Shown: positions 9,098 through 18,380, counted from the first letter of the stretch. The stretch is 64,000 nt of DNA from Bacteroidales bacterium UBA5536 (GCA_002426795.1 DINQ01000004.1:62001-126000), one strand, 5' to 3'. Notes: generated by a model not told the origin, from the sequence alone. Translations and numbers: made by a program.

Positions 9098-9694
9098 TTA
9101 GTTTGTTTTGCTTTCAGCTTGAATATCCTGCAACCATTTTTCCATACTCACCGGCTGATAATCTTTCATTTTCTGCAGCAAGGCTTTGCATTCAAACGAC
9201 ACAATAATGTTGTTGCGGTGCTCCTCGCGGATAAAACCTTCTGAAACCCCAAAGTCGAAAAAACGCAACAAATGATCAAAATAACCATTGATATTGAGCA
9301 AACCCAGTGGTTTATCAGTAATCCGTAATTGGTTCAGTGTCAGAATCTCAGAAATCTCATCCAGTGTTCCAAAACCGCCTGGCAAGGCAATAAAAGCATC
9401 CGAAAGTTCCACCATTTTCAATTTACGCTCAGCCATATCATTCACAACATGCATCATATCGATACCCTGATGCGCCACTTCTTTGTCAATTAAATGTTGA
9501 GGCATCACACCAACAACCTTTCCCCCATGTTGCATAGCACTGTCGGCGAGTGTTTTCATCAAACCAACACTGGCACCACCATAAATTAAATCAATATGCT
9601 GTCGAGCAAATAATTTTCCCAGTTGGGCGGCAGCTTCATTGTAGGCCCTCTGATAACCCTTGCTACTACCACAGAACACACAAATATTTTTCAT
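9098..9694 (-). CDS. LOG family protein (TIGR00730-type nucleoside-monophosphate phosphoribohydrolase)
   Basis: A 198-residue Rossmann-like protein of the LOG family. The N-terminal strand ICVFCGSSKG, the LIYGGASVGLM loop and the signature ALPGGFGTLDE are all present, the last being the PGGxGTxxE motif that holds the catalytic Arg/Glu site. Characterised LOG proteins remove the base from cytokinin or purine nucleoside 5'-monophosphates, releasing ribose-5-phosphate. Related SLOG domains are found in nucleotide-triggered conflict systems. Here it heads a tight cluster with a P-loop kinase and a dCMP deaminase and follows the M20 gene by 47 bases. Housekeeping nucleotide turnover is the conservative reading. 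Confidence 0.88.
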   Translation of the reverse strand: MKNICVFCGSSKGYQRAYNEAAAQLGKLFARQHIDLIYGGASVGLMKTLADSAMQHGGKVVGVMPQHLIDKEVAHQGIDMMHVVNDMAERKLKMVELSDAFIALPGGFGTLDEISEILTLNQLRITDKPLGLLNINGYFDHLLRFFDFGVSEGFIREEHRNNIIVSFECKALLQKMKDYQPVSMEKWLQDIQAESKTN

Positions 9695-9741
9695 TCCAGA
9701 TTTTTATCGGACAAATGTAAACATTAACAGCTTTGAAAAGC

Positions 9742-10881
9742 CTAAGCATTCCCGGAAAGCTTTCTGCAAAACGATTCGAGCATGGCAACTGCATGACCAA
9801 TCAGATCATCCGGAAAATCGTAATCGGGATTGTGCAGTGCAGGACAATCCACGCCAGATCCCATTCCAAAGAGCACAATAGGAGCAATGGCGCCAAACTG
9901 GCCAAAATCCTCGGACCAGCGGAAAGCATCATGTAATTCTATGAGCTGAAAGCTATTGCCTTGGGCAGCTTCAACGATGCAATGAGTGAGCTCATCATCG
10001 TTTATGGTAGATGTAAAAGGCTCATTCCAGCTATGATCGATCTTTAATTCATGCTTTGCCGCAAGCTGAACTGCTATCGAAATGCAGTTTTCCCGCATTG
10101 TATTTAACTGCTCGTCGTCAGTGCTTCTGAGAGTAGTGAGGCATTCAGCTTCTCCCGGCGCAATGCCAAATGCTGGCTCACCCAAACGGACATGCGTAAT
10201 GGTAATCAATGAAAAAACGGATTCTTTCTTCAATGCGGCACTCAGCTGTTCATAAGCATTGATGAGGTCAGCCAAAGCCAAAGCAGGGCTTATTCCCGTT
10301 TCGGGCTGTGATGCATGTGCGGTTTTCCCTGTCAGACGGATTGTCAAACCTACAGAAGCTGCAGCAAAAACACCTTTTCGAACCACCACACTACCCAGAG
10401 GAAATGCAGGCAAATTGTGCCAGGCAAAGGCCATATCAGGTTTTATCTGTTCGAAAAGTGGATCGTTGATAACCCTTTTGGCACCTTCACCAACTTCTTC
10501 TGCTGGTTGAAAAAGCAATACGACCTCACCATATTTTGGCCTTTGTTCTGCCAATCGCATGGCCAGGCCGGCAAGCACCGCGCTATGACCGTCATGCCCG
10601 CATTTGTGAGAAACGCCTTCTTTCATTGATTTGTGGTCGAATGTATTCAATTCATGAATCGGCAAGGCATCAATATCAGCTCTAAACAGCAATCGTTTTC
10701 CTTTTTCATGGCCTTTAAAAACCGCTGCCAAACCAAAACCACCTATCTTAGTGATGAGCAAATCAGGAGAGAGTTTTTTTAGAAATTCATTCAGAATTTG
10801 GTTTGTTTGCACTTCTTTTCCTGACACTTCTGCATGCTGGTGTAGTTTTCGCCTGAGAGAAATCAGCTTTTCGAGCTCCAT
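9742..10881 (-). CDS. M20 family metallo-amidohydrolase
   Basis: A 379-residue M20D-type amidohydrolase, similar in form to hippurate or N-acyl-amino-acid hydrolases. Metal-site residues are visible: the CGHDGHSA motif with C94 and H96, the AEEVGEGAK segment with the catalytic and ligand Glu pair, and a later H in the AFAWHNLP segment. A dimerisation or lid domain occupies the middle (about residues 175-290). It would hydrolyse an N-acyl amino acid or aminoacyl conjugate in the cytoplasm; the exact substrate is unknown. It starts with an ATG at 10881, about 125 bases from the divergent manA gene, and is the first gene of the minus-strand group reaching to 8027. Confidence 0.85.
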   Translation of the reverse strand: MELEKLISLRRKLHQHAEVSGKEVQTNQILNEFLKKLSPDLLITKIGGFGLAAVFKGHEKGKRLLFRADIDALPIHELNTFDHKSMKEGVSHKCGHDGHSAVLAGLAMRLAEQRPKYGEVVLLFQPAEEVGEGAKRVINDPLFEQIKPDMAFAWHNLPAFPLGSVVVRKGVFAAASVGLTIRLTGKTAHASQPETGISPALALADLINAYEQLSAALKKESVFSLITITHVRLGEPAFGIAPGEAECLTTLRSTDDEQLNTMRENCISIAVQLAAKHELKIDHSWNEPFTSTINDDELTHCIVEAAQGNSFQLIELHDAFRWSEDFGQFGAIAPIVLFGMGSGVDCPALHNPDYDFPDDLIGHAVAMLESFCRKLSGNA

Positions 10882-11005
10882 TTAACGTGTATTAGTTTGT
10901 TTGATCAACAGCAAACTTACAGAAAATCAACAAAAGCAATTTGGCAAAGAACAGGTGGAGGTTTAGATTGGCTTGAAATCCGTATTTTTGTAAAAAAAAT
11001 AAACC

Positions 11006-11992
11006 ATGCAAAGCCTGTATCCACTGAAATTCCGTCCGGTTTTCAAAGATAAAATCTGGGGTGGTCAAAAAATCAAGACTGTTCTAAATATGGATTTTGG
11101 GAACCTGCCCAATTGTGGTGAGGCCTGGCTTTTATCGGGTGTAGAAGGAAGTCCAACGCTTGTTGAAAACGGTTATCTTTCTGGAAATGAGCTAAATGAG
11201 TTAGTCGAAGTGTTTATGGGCGATTTGGTTGGCGATACCATCTACGAAAGATTTGGAAATGAATTTCCGATTCTGGTAAAGGTAATCGACTCCAACGACT
11301 GGCTTTCGATCCAGGTACATCCTGACGATGAGCTGGCTCAAAAACGCAAAATCGGTTATGGTAAAACGGAAATGTGGTATCTGATGCAGGCTGATCCTCA
11401 GGCAGAACTGATCAGTGGCTTCAACCAACAGGTTGACGAATCGCTTTACCTCGAGAAGTTAAATTCTGGCCATCTGAAAGACATCATGAATTTTGAAAAA
11501 GTGCAAACGGGAGATGTGTACTTTATGCCAGCCGGACGTGTTCATGCCATTGGACCGGGTTGTCTGATTGCAGAAATCCAACAAACCAGTGATACTACTT
11601 ATCGTATTTACGACTGGGACAGGATCGATCAGGCAGGGATGAAACGCGAACTTCATACCGAAGAAGCGCTCGAAGCTATAGATTTTACAGTGCATGATCA
11701 ATACAAAACAGCATATCAAGCCGAAAAGAATCATACAGTCTCCGTTATCGAGTCTCCTTTTTTCACCACCAACTTCCTGCAATTCGACAATCCTATCCGC
11801 AAAGACTATTCAGAACTCGACTCGTTTGTGATTCTTCTTTGCACCGAAGGCGGACTGACACTTTCATGGCAGGATGAAAAAATCCAATTGGTTACCGGTG
11901 AAGCGGTTTTGGTTCCTAAAGCCATTGATCTGATTGAATTATTCCCCGCAACCAAAAAGGCTGCACTACTCGAAGTTTATATTCAGGCCTGA
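11006..11992 (+). CDS. manA: Mannose-6-phosphate isomerase, type I
   Basis: A 328-residue class I phosphomannose isomerase, interconverting mannose-6-phosphate and fructose-6-phosphate. The zinc ligands are seen as Q103 and H105 in the IQVHPDD motif, E122 in the KTEMWY segment and H180 in the GRVHAIGPG segment. The length matches the short bacterial form found in Bacteroidota and Firmicutes. A -7-like box (TATTTTTG, 10983-10990) lies just before the start, without a well-spaced -33 TTG. The product feeds GDP-mannose and polysaccharide precursors. It is divergent from the M20 gene and precedes the TlpA gene by 73 bases. Confidence 0.92.
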   Translation: MQSLYPLKFRPVFKDKIWGGQKIKTVLNMDFGNLPNCGEAWLLSGVEGSPTLVENGYLSGNELNELVEVFMGDLVGDTIYERFGNEFPILVKVIDSNDWLSIQVHPDDELAQKRKIGYGKTEMWYLMQADPQAELISGFNQQVDESLYLEKLNSGHLKDIMNFEKVQTGDVYFMPAGRVHAIGPGCLIAEIQQTSDTTYRIYDWDRIDQAGMKRELHTEEALEAIDFTVHDQYKTAYQAEKNHTVSVIESPFFTTNFLQFDNPIRKDYSELDSFVILLCTEGGLTLSWQDEKIQLVTGEAVLVPKAIDLIELFPATKKAALLEVYIQA

Positions 11993-12065
11993 TGCAACCA
12001 CTTTTGTCCTGTGGTTGTCAATATCCTCAATGACTCAAAAACTATATTTCAAAAAAACTTTCAGC

Positions 12066-12566
12066 ATGAAACAGCTCTTTTTTGTATTGCTCCTATTTGT
12101 TATGGCAACTACTTTGCACGCTCAAGAGAATACTTCGATCCCTAATGTAACAATAAAAACTCTTGAAGGACAGAGTTTTAACACCTCAGAAATCACAAAT
12201 GACGGCAAACCTGTTATCTTGAGTTTCTGGGCTTTGTGGTGTAAACCTTGCCAAAAAGAACTGGACGCTTTTAACGAACACTATGAAGAATGGCAGGAAG
12301 AAACAGGCGTGAAAATTTATGCCGTTTCTATCGACGATTCCAGATCTACCGCACGCGTGATGCCTTTGGTAAATGGAAAAGGATGGGAGTTTGATGTACT
12401 GCTCGACCCTAACAGCGATTTGAAAAGGGCTATGAATGTCAATATGATACCTCATACTTTCCTGTTGGACGGAAACGGCAAAATCGTTGCACAACACACT
12501 TCCTATTTTGAGGGAGCAGAGTTTGAGTTGTACAAAGAAGTGAAGAAACTTGTCGGAGTAAATTAG
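12066..12566 (+). CDS. Periplasmic TlpA-family thioredoxin-like protein
   Basis: The start is taken as ATG 12066, which opens a clear signal peptide (MKQLFFVLLLFVMATTLHAQ); the frame upstream runs into manA. The mature protein of about 146 residues has a thioredoxin fold with the active site WCKPC, C59 and C62, the residues before it reading ILSFWAL, and a cis-proline region at MIPHTFLLDGNG. It would act as a thiol-disulfide oxidoreductase in the periplasm. The next gene (DUF6029 barrel) begins 21 bases later, and an Omp28 lipoprotein with its own CxxC motif follows, suggesting a shared redox pathway. Confidence 0.9.
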   Translation: MKQLFFVLLLFVMATTLHAQENTSIPNVTIKTLEGQSFNTSEITNDGKPVILSFWALWCKPCQKELDAFNEHYEEWQEETGVKIYAVSIDDSRSTARVMPLVNGKGWEFDVLLDPNSDLKRAMNVNMIPHTFLLDGNGKIVAQHTSYFEGAEFELYKEVKKLVGVN

Positions 12567-12587
12567 GCAACTAAAAACCAAATTTCA

Positions 12588-14252
12588 ATGCGGAAATTAT
12601 TCCTCTTTTTATTGCTTATCTGCAGCAGTAGCCTGTTTGCACAGGATTTTATCAACAGCGCTCAGATCAACGGCAGCTTTCAGGTTGACGGACAGTTTTA
12701 CAGACCGGATGATGCATTGGGAATTACCGATTCGTTGATTGCTGGCAGAAAGATAGGACTTAATGGGTACGGAAACATCACTTATACCTTGGGTAAATTT
12801 TCGGCCGGGATGCGCTATGAAGCCTTCCTGACGCCCATTGCCGGATTTGATCCACAGCAGGAAGGCAATGGGTTCCCATATCTTTGGGCTGCATACAATA
12901 CCGAGAAAATTGGTGTTACTGTCGGGAATTTTTATGAACAGTTTGGGAATGGCTTGTTGCTGCGCACCTATGAAGAATGGACACTTGGTTACGATAACTC
13001 ATTAAACGGTATGCGTGTTGTTTTGCGGCCGACCAAAGGTGTTACCATTAAGGGTGTTTATGGAAGCCAACGTTATTATTGGCAAAAATTTGAACGAAAC
13101 AGCCGAGGAATTGTCCGTGGCGTTGATGCCGAATTCGACCTGAATGAAACGGTCAAAGGCTGGGAGTCATCGCGTGTTCGGTTGATTCTTGGCGCCAGTG
13201 GTGTAAGCAAATACCAACGTGATGCTGACCCCATTTACAATCTACCCGAAAACGTGAGTGGGTTTGCCGGACGTGCCAACCTGATGGCTGGCAAGTTTAA
13301 TTTTATGACTGAATATGCCTATAAAATCAACGACCCCTCAGCTGCCAACAACTTTATATATAAGGAAGGTCAGTCTTTGCTTACTTCTCTTTCATATTCT
13401 CAGAAAGGATTTGGTGCCGTACTGCAGCTGAAACGTGTTGATAATATGAGTTTCAAGTCAGATCGTGGTATCAGCGGTAATGCATTGGATATCAACTTTA
13501 TTCCCCCAATCAACCGCACACACTCTTATAGCTTGACTGCCAGATATCCTTACGCTTCGCAACCCAATGGAGAAATGGGACTTCAGTTTCAGCTCAATTA
13601 CAAAATCCCGAAAGGGACTGCACTCGGTGGCAAATATGGCACAGGCATTGCCCTGAATTTCAGCCAGGTAAATGATATTGTACGCAAGGCTGTTAACGAC
13701 ACCACCGCAATTGGTCAGGAAGGCACTTTGGGATATACTTCGGATTTCTTTGCTGCTTCAGATCATGTATTTTTCAGAGATTTCAATGTGCAGATCGACA
13801 AAAAAATCAATTCTAAATGGAAGGCTGTTGTGCAGTACATGAACCTTTACTATGACATTGCAACACTTGAAGGCCATCCGGGCGAAGAAGCCGTGAAAGC
13901 GCATATTGCCTTAACAGACATCACCTGGAAAATCACCAGCTTAAAAAGCCTGCGCATGGAACTCCAGGGATTATGGACCGAACAAGACGAAGGCAATTGG
14001 GCTGCAGTGATGGCCGAATATACTATTGCTCCAAAATGGTTCTTTGCATTGGCCGATCAATATAACTACGGTCATCCAGATAAGGATATGCAAAACCACT
14101 ACTATACCTTCTCAACAGGTTATATTCACGATGCAACACGCATTGCACTAACTTACGGACGACAAAGTGAAGGCGTAGTGTGTGTGGGTGGCGTCTGCCG
14201 GCAGGTGCCAGCTTCGAGCGGTTTAACTGTCACTATTACAACAAGTTTCTAA
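12588..14252 (+). CDS. DUF6029 family predicted outer-membrane beta-barrel protein
   Basis: A 554-residue protein with a signal peptide ending near FAQ19 and a body of alternating aromatic strands ending in a terminal F, typical of an outer-membrane barrel. I recognise it as the Bacteroidota DUF6029 family, of unknown function; the GNFYEQFGNGLLLRTYEE segment is characteristic. The mature chain contains only two cysteines, C532 and C537 in VCVGGVC, close to the last strand. It sits between a TlpA thioredoxin and an Omp28 lipoprotein carrying a CxxC site, 21 and 12 bases away, so the Cys pair is a plausible redox partner of these proteins. Function is otherwise unknown. Confidence 0.8.
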   Translation: MRKLFLFLLLICSSSLFAQDFINSAQINGSFQVDGQFYRPDDALGITDSLIAGRKIGLNGYGNITYTLGKFSAGMRYEAFLTPIAGFDPQQEGNGFPYLWAAYNTEKIGVTVGNFYEQFGNGLLLRTYEEWTLGYDNSLNGMRVVLRPTKGVTIKGVYGSQRYYWQKFERNSRGIVRGVDAEFDLNETVKGWESSRVRLILGASGVSKYQRDADPIYNLPENVSGFAGRANLMAGKFNFMTEYAYKINDPSAANNFIYKEGQSLLTSLSYSQKGFGAVLQLKRVDNMSFKSDRGISGNALDINFIPPINRTHSYSLTARYPYASQPNGEMGLQFQLNYKIPKGTALGGKYGTGIALNFSQVNDIVRKAVNDTTAIGQEGTLGYTSDFFAASDHVFFRDFNVQIDKKINSKWKAVVQYMNLYYDIATLEGHPGEEAVKAHIALTDITWKITSLKSLRMELQGLWTEQDEGNWAAVMAEYTIAPKWFFALADQYNYGHPDKDMQNHYYTFSTGYIHDATRIALTYGRQSEGVVCVGGVCRQVPASSGLTVTITTSF

Positions 14253-14264
14253 TAGATTGGTCTC

Positions 14265-15116
14265 ATGAAAAAAACTGTTTTCTTCATATTCGCATTGTTT
14301 ATCTCGCTCTTTACCATACAGTCGTGCGATAAAATTGAACCTCCTTACAAGGAAAACAACACCATCACACCAGGCGAAACAAACAAAAGAAAAGTTTTGC
14401 TCGAAGACTATACCGGACATACATGTGTGAATTGCCCTCCAGCAGGCGTTAAAGCTACTGAGTTAAAAGAAGTTTATGGCGATCAATTGGTTATCATTAC
14501 TGTGCATGCGGGTTATTTTGCCACGCCTGTTGCAGCACCTTTCGATACGGATTTCAGAACTGAAGCCGGCAACGATTGGAACAGCTTCTTCGGCATCATC
14601 AGCAATCCAAAAGGAATGGTGAGCAGGCTCAGTGAGGGTGGCAGCCAACTGGTAGATTACGGCGAATGGGGTACACGCATAGGTAACCTGATAGATGAAG
14701 ACGAGTTGGCAAATATTGCAATTGAAACAACTTACACTGAATCAAGTCGTTCGCTCCAAATTAAAACCTCGACAAAATTTTTACAGGAAATGCAGGGTAG
14801 CTATAATATTCAGCTTTGTTTAACCGAAGACAGTATTGTTGCTCCACAACGTAATAATACAGCCACTGTGGGTCCGGTTCCGACTATCGAAAACTATGTG
14901 CATCGCCATGTTTTGCGTCAGGGAATCAACGGTAGTTGGGGCGAACCAGTAGTGTCAGGAAACAACGCCATTGTTCCCGGACAGCTTTATGAACACAACT
15001 TCAGCATTACGCTCAACAGCGATTTCAATGCCAATCATTGTTCTGTAGTGGCATTTGTTTACAGTACAGCTGATTATGGCGTTTTACAGGTAGAAGAAAA
15101 GCACATCAGCGAGTAA
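14265..15116 (+). CDS. Omp28-related lipoprotein with thioredoxin-like CxxC motif
   Basis: A 283-residue predicted lipoprotein: a hydrophobic leader ends in IQSC with C21 as the lipidated residue. The segment LLEDYTGHTCVNCPPAG holds C54 and C57, the CxxC pair typical of Omp28-related proteins, which have a thioredoxin-like fold. Strands resembling a thioredoxin core (LVIITVHAGYFATP) follow, then a beta-rich C-terminal half. Omp28 of Porphyromonas is a surface protein proposed to act in adhesion, but the domain itself suggests thiol chemistry. It is the last gene of the TlpA-DUF6029-Omp28 group and is followed by a strong terminator at 15183-15225. Confidence 0.8.
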   Translation: MKKTVFFIFALFISLFTIQSCDKIEPPYKENNTITPGETNKRKVLLEDYTGHTCVNCPPAGVKATELKEVYGDQLVIITVHAGYFATPVAAPFDTDFRTEAGNDWNSFFGIISNPKGMVSRLSEGGSQLVDYGEWGTRIGNLIDEDELANIAIETTYTESSRSLQIKTSTKFLQEMQGSYNIQLCLTEDSIVAPQRNNTATVGPVPTIENYVHRHVLRQGINGSWGEPVVSGNNAIVPGQLYEHNFSITLNSDFNANHCSVVAFVYSTADYGVLQVEEKHISE

Positions 15117-15182
15117 CTGTTTCACTGTTATAATTTGGTTTTTCGGTTAAATACCCGAATTCCTGCAATGTTCAAAACATAA

Positions 15183-15225
15183 AAAAAGCCTCCAAAATCT
15201 GTCTGTGCAGTTTTGGAGGCTTTTT
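15183..15225. terminator. Bidirectional intrinsic terminator between Omp28 and maeB genes
   Basis: A perfect 15-base inverted repeat (15183-15197 with 15211-15225) with a 13-base loop; the core is GCCTCCAAAA pairing with TTTTGGAGGC. Each arm is flanked by an A or T tract, so it can stop transcription in both directions between the convergent operons. Confidence 0.9.
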
Positions 15226-15235
15226 GTTATGAATT

Positions 15236-17518
15236 CTAGCTGTTCAATTGGCGCGCACGGCTTTGTGCATCCAATACAGCAATGGTTATCATATTTACGA
15301 TTTCAGAAACAGAGCTTCCCATTTGAAGTACGTGTACGGGTTCTTTCAGGCCGTTCAAAATAGGTCCTATCACCTCAAATTTACCCAATTCCTGTAGCAG
15401 TTTGTAAGCAATATTGCCTGATTCAAGATTGGGGAAGATCAATGTGTTAGCAGGGCCTCCCATCAATTTTGAGAAAGAGAAACTGTCGGCCAGCAAATCA
15501 GCACTGAGGGCTGTATTGGCCTGAATTTCTCCATCAACAATCAAATCAGGATAGTGTTGATGCAAGTATTCAGCAGCTTTTCGCTGTTTTTCTGACGCTT
15601 CGCCATCGGCTGAGCCAAAGTTAGAATACGACAGCAGGGCAACGCGGGGCGTTACTTTAAACTCACGAACGCTGACACAAGTTTGCAAAGTAATCTCGAC
15701 CAGTTCTTCAACCGAAGGATTTTTATTCACAGTGCAATCTGCAAAGAAAATCGGCCCCTGCTTGGTGTTGATGATATACATCCCTGAAACGACTTTTGCT
15801 CCATCCTTTCTACCAATTACCTGTAATGCAGGACGAATGGTATCAGGGTAATTTCTGGTTAAACCGGAAACCATCGCATCTGCAAAGCCCGTGGCAACCA
15901 TCATCGGCGCAAAATAATTGCGGTGCAACATCATACCTCTAGCTGAAGTATAGGTCATTCCCTTACGCTGGCGTTTGGTGAACAAAGCCTCGGCAAACTG
16001 CTTGCGACGACCGGCCTGGTCATTGGCTCTTGGGTCGATGATTTCAACATTTTGCAGTTCGAGGTCATTTTCCTGAATCATGGCCTTGATACGCGCAGCA
16101 TTACCAAGCAAAATAGGCTCTGCAAGACCTTCGTTGAGAACAATTTCAGCAGCTTTCAACATTTTATAGTTTTCGGCATCCGCCAGCACAATGCGTTTGG
16201 GATCATGCATGGCACGCGTTTTGATTTGCCTGACAAGCGGATTACTGATATTCAAGCGCTTACGCAGTTCATCAATATAAGCATCCCAGTTGGTGATCGG
16301 CTTTTTGGCTACGCCACTTTCCATAGCGGCTTTGGCAACAGCAGGTGCAACACGCTCAATCAAACGTGGATCGGTTGGCTTTGGAATGATGTACTCACGG
16401 CCAAACTTCAGGTTGTTTACATTGAAGGCGATATTCACTTCTTCAGGAACAGGTTCTTTTGCCAGTTGAGCCAAAGCAACAGAAGCAGCCAGTTTCATAT
16501 CGTCGTTGATTTCGCTGGCGCGAACATCCAATGCACCTCTGAAGATGAAAGGAAATCCTAGCACATTATTGATTTGGTTGGGAAAATCGCTGCGACCAGT
16601 TGCCATGATAATATCGCTTCTTGTCGTCATCGCATCATTGTAGGCGATTTCGGGAGTAGGATTTGCCAATGCGAAAACGATGGGTTGAGGAGCCATTTCG
16701 AGGAGCATATCTCTTTTAATTACGCCACCAACAGAGAGGCCCAGAAACATATCAGCGCCTTTCAGGGCTTCGGCAAGTGTCATGTCTTTTGCATCGATAG
16801 CAAATTGTTGCTTGGTGCTGTTCAGGTCAGTGCGTCCCTTGTGTAGTAGTCCCTTGCTATCGAACATGTGAATGTTTTGGGGTTTTGCTCCCAACTTGAT
16901 ATACAGCTTGGTACATGAAATGGCAGCGGCTCCCGCCCCGTTAACGACAATTTTCAGGTTTTCAATTTTCTTTCCGTTGATTTCAAGGGCATTCAACAAA
17001 CCGGCAGAAGTAATAATAGCAGTACCATGCTGGTCGTCATGCATCACAGGAATAGGCAAGGCTTCTTTTAGACGCTCTTCTATTTCAAAGCATTCTGGTG
17101 CTTTAATGTCTTCCAGATTGATGCCGCCAAATGTTGGAGCAATGGCTTTTACAACTTCAATAAATTTATCGGGGTCTTTCTCATTGACCTCAATATCGAA
17201 CACATCAATATCAGCAAACACCTTAAATAACAAGCCCTTACCTTCCATAACGGGCTTTCCTGCCTCGGGGCCAATATCGCCCAGGCCCAGAACAGCCGTT
17301 CCATTGGAAATAACGGCAACTAAATTTCCTTTTCCGGTGTAGGTATACACCTCATCAGGCTGCTTGTTGATTACCAGACATGGATCGGCAACTCCTGGCG
17401 TGTAGGCAAGCGACAAATCGCGTTGCGTACTGTAGGGTTTTGTTGGGATAACTTCCAGTTTCCCTGGCCTTCCCATTGAGTGGTAATTCAGTGCATCCTT
17501 GTTAAATAGCTTATCCAT
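15236..17518 (-). CDS. maeB: NADP-dependent malic enzyme with C-terminal phosphotransacetylase-like domain
   Basis: A 760-residue two-domain protein. The N-terminal 430 residues form the malic enzyme: the YTPGVADPC and GNGTAVLGLGDIG-type segments, the catalytic Lys region, HDDQHGTA and the nucleotide-binding VVNGAGAAAISC. Residues from about 435 to the end form a phosphate acetyltransferase-like domain (LADAENYKMLKAAE, then a late GPILNGL segment), which in MaeB proteins acts mainly as a regulatory domain responding to acetyl-CoA. The enzyme decarboxylates malate to pyruvate and yields NADPH. Length fits the family. It is convergent with the Omp28 gene and divergent from ruvA. Confidence 0.95.
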   Translation of the reverse strand: MDKLFNKDALNYHSMGRPGKLEVIPTKPYSTQRDLSLAYTPGVADPCLVINKQPDEVYTYTGKGNLVAVISNGTAVLGLGDIGPEAGKPVMEGKGLLFKVFADIDVFDIEVNEKDPDKFIEVVKAIAPTFGGINLEDIKAPECFEIEERLKEALPIPVMHDDQHGTAIITSAGLLNALEINGKKIENLKIVVNGAGAAAISCTKLYIKLGAKPQNIHMFDSKGLLHKGRTDLNSTKQQFAIDAKDMTLAEALKGADMFLGLSVGGVIKRDMLLEMAPQPIVFALANPTPEIAYNDAMTTRSDIIMATGRSDFPNQINNVLGFPFIFRGALDVRASEINDDMKLAASVALAQLAKEPVPEEVNIAFNVNNLKFGREYIIPKPTDPRLIERVAPAVAKAAMESGVAKKPITNWDAYIDELRKRLNISNPLVRQIKTRAMHDPKRIVLADAENYKMLKAAEIVLNEGLAEPILLGNAARIKAMIQENDLELQNVEIIDPRANDQAGRRKQFAEALFTKRQRKGMTYTSARGMMLHRNYFAPMMVATGFADAMVSGLTRNYPDTIRPALQVIGRKDGAKVVSGMYIINTKQGPIFFADCTVNKNPSVEELVEITLQTCVSVREFKVTPRVALLSYSNFGSADGEASEKQRKAAEYLHQHYPDLIVDGEIQANTALSADLLADSFSFSKLMGGPANTLIFPNLESGNIAYKLLQELGKFEVIGPILNGLKEPVHVLQMGSSVSEIVNMITIAVLDAQSRARQLNS

Positions 17519-17751
17519 GATTGTTTAATTTGATATCCTGTAAAATTACGCAATAATCGAGTTCAGCCACGAAAACAGTATGATTTTTTTGTCACTTTTT
17601 TAGTCTTAATTTCTCCATTACTTCACGTTTGTCTAAAGATTCTTTCATCACAAAAAACATGGCCTCGTAATCTGTGAATGAAACGAAGAAGTAATCGAAT
17701 ATTTGTATTTTTGCGGCTGAAGCCAAAATTACATCAACAGACAAACGCAAT

Positions 17752-18333
17752 ATGTACGCTTTTATCTCGGGAAACATTGTCGAAAAAAATCCTGCTTATG
17801 TCGTGATTGAGAATAATGGTATTGGATATCTCATCAACATCTCGCTCAACACCTTCACGGCCATCAACAACCTGGATAAAGTGAAACTTTTCACGCATCT
17901 TTCTATACGCGAGGATGCACATGTGTTGTTTGGCTTTTCAGAAGAAGCCGAAAAGGCGCTTTTTTTGCAATTGACTTCAGTTTCAGGCGTTGGCAGCAAT
18001 ACTGCCCGACTAATTTTGTCGTCACTCACCGTAAATGAGGCAATCGAAGCTATTTCATTGGGTAAAATTCAGGTATTGCAAAACGTGAAAGGTATTGGCG
18101 CCAAGACAGCCCAGCGCATCGTGGTCGATTTGAAAGATAAGGTAGCCAAAAGTGTCGGAACGAGCGAAAAAATAGGCACTTCATACAATACCATCAAATC
18201 AGAAGCGTTATCAGGACTGCTTATTCTTGGTTTCAACAAATCATCAGCCGATAAACTACTGGATAAGCTCATACACAATAATCCTGAAATTTCGGTTGAA
18301 CAATTGATAAAAGAAGCTTTAAAACAGCTATAG
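17752..18333 (+). CDS. ruvA: Holliday junction DNA helicase subunit RuvA
   Basis: A 193-residue RuvA, the tetrameric junction-binding subunit of the RuvAB branch-migration motor. The N-terminal OB fold begins MYAFISGNIVEK; two helix-hairpin-helix motifs are visible in LTSVSGVGSNTAR and VKGIGAKTAQRIV; the small C-terminal RuvB-binding domain (residues about 148-193) is separated by a linker. A -7 box TATTTTTG lies at 17706-17713. The gene is followed after 47 bases by sprA, a linkage often seen in Bacteroidota. Confidence 0.95.
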   Translation: MYAFISGNIVEKNPAYVVIENNGIGYLINISLNTFTAINNLDKVKLFTHLSIREDAHVLFGFSEEAEKALFLQLTSVSGVGSNTARLILSSLTVNEAIEAISLGKIQVLQNVKGIGAKTAQRIVVDLKDKVAKSVGTSEKIGTSYNTIKSEALSGLLILGFNKSSADKLLDKLIHNNPEISVEQLIKEALKQL

Positions 18334-18380
18334 AACAGGAGAATAGGGAAATCAAAAAAAAGCACAAAAGGGATCGAATA

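Noticed and set aside
16052..16561. A 169-codon open frame on the plus strand inside maeB
   Set aside because: Antisense to the conserved malic enzyme-phosphotransacetylase gene, no supporting features.
17592..17777. A 61-codon minus-strand frame covering the ruvA start and leader
   Set aside because: It overlaps the ruvA start and promoter and has no family resemblance; too short and poorly placed to support.
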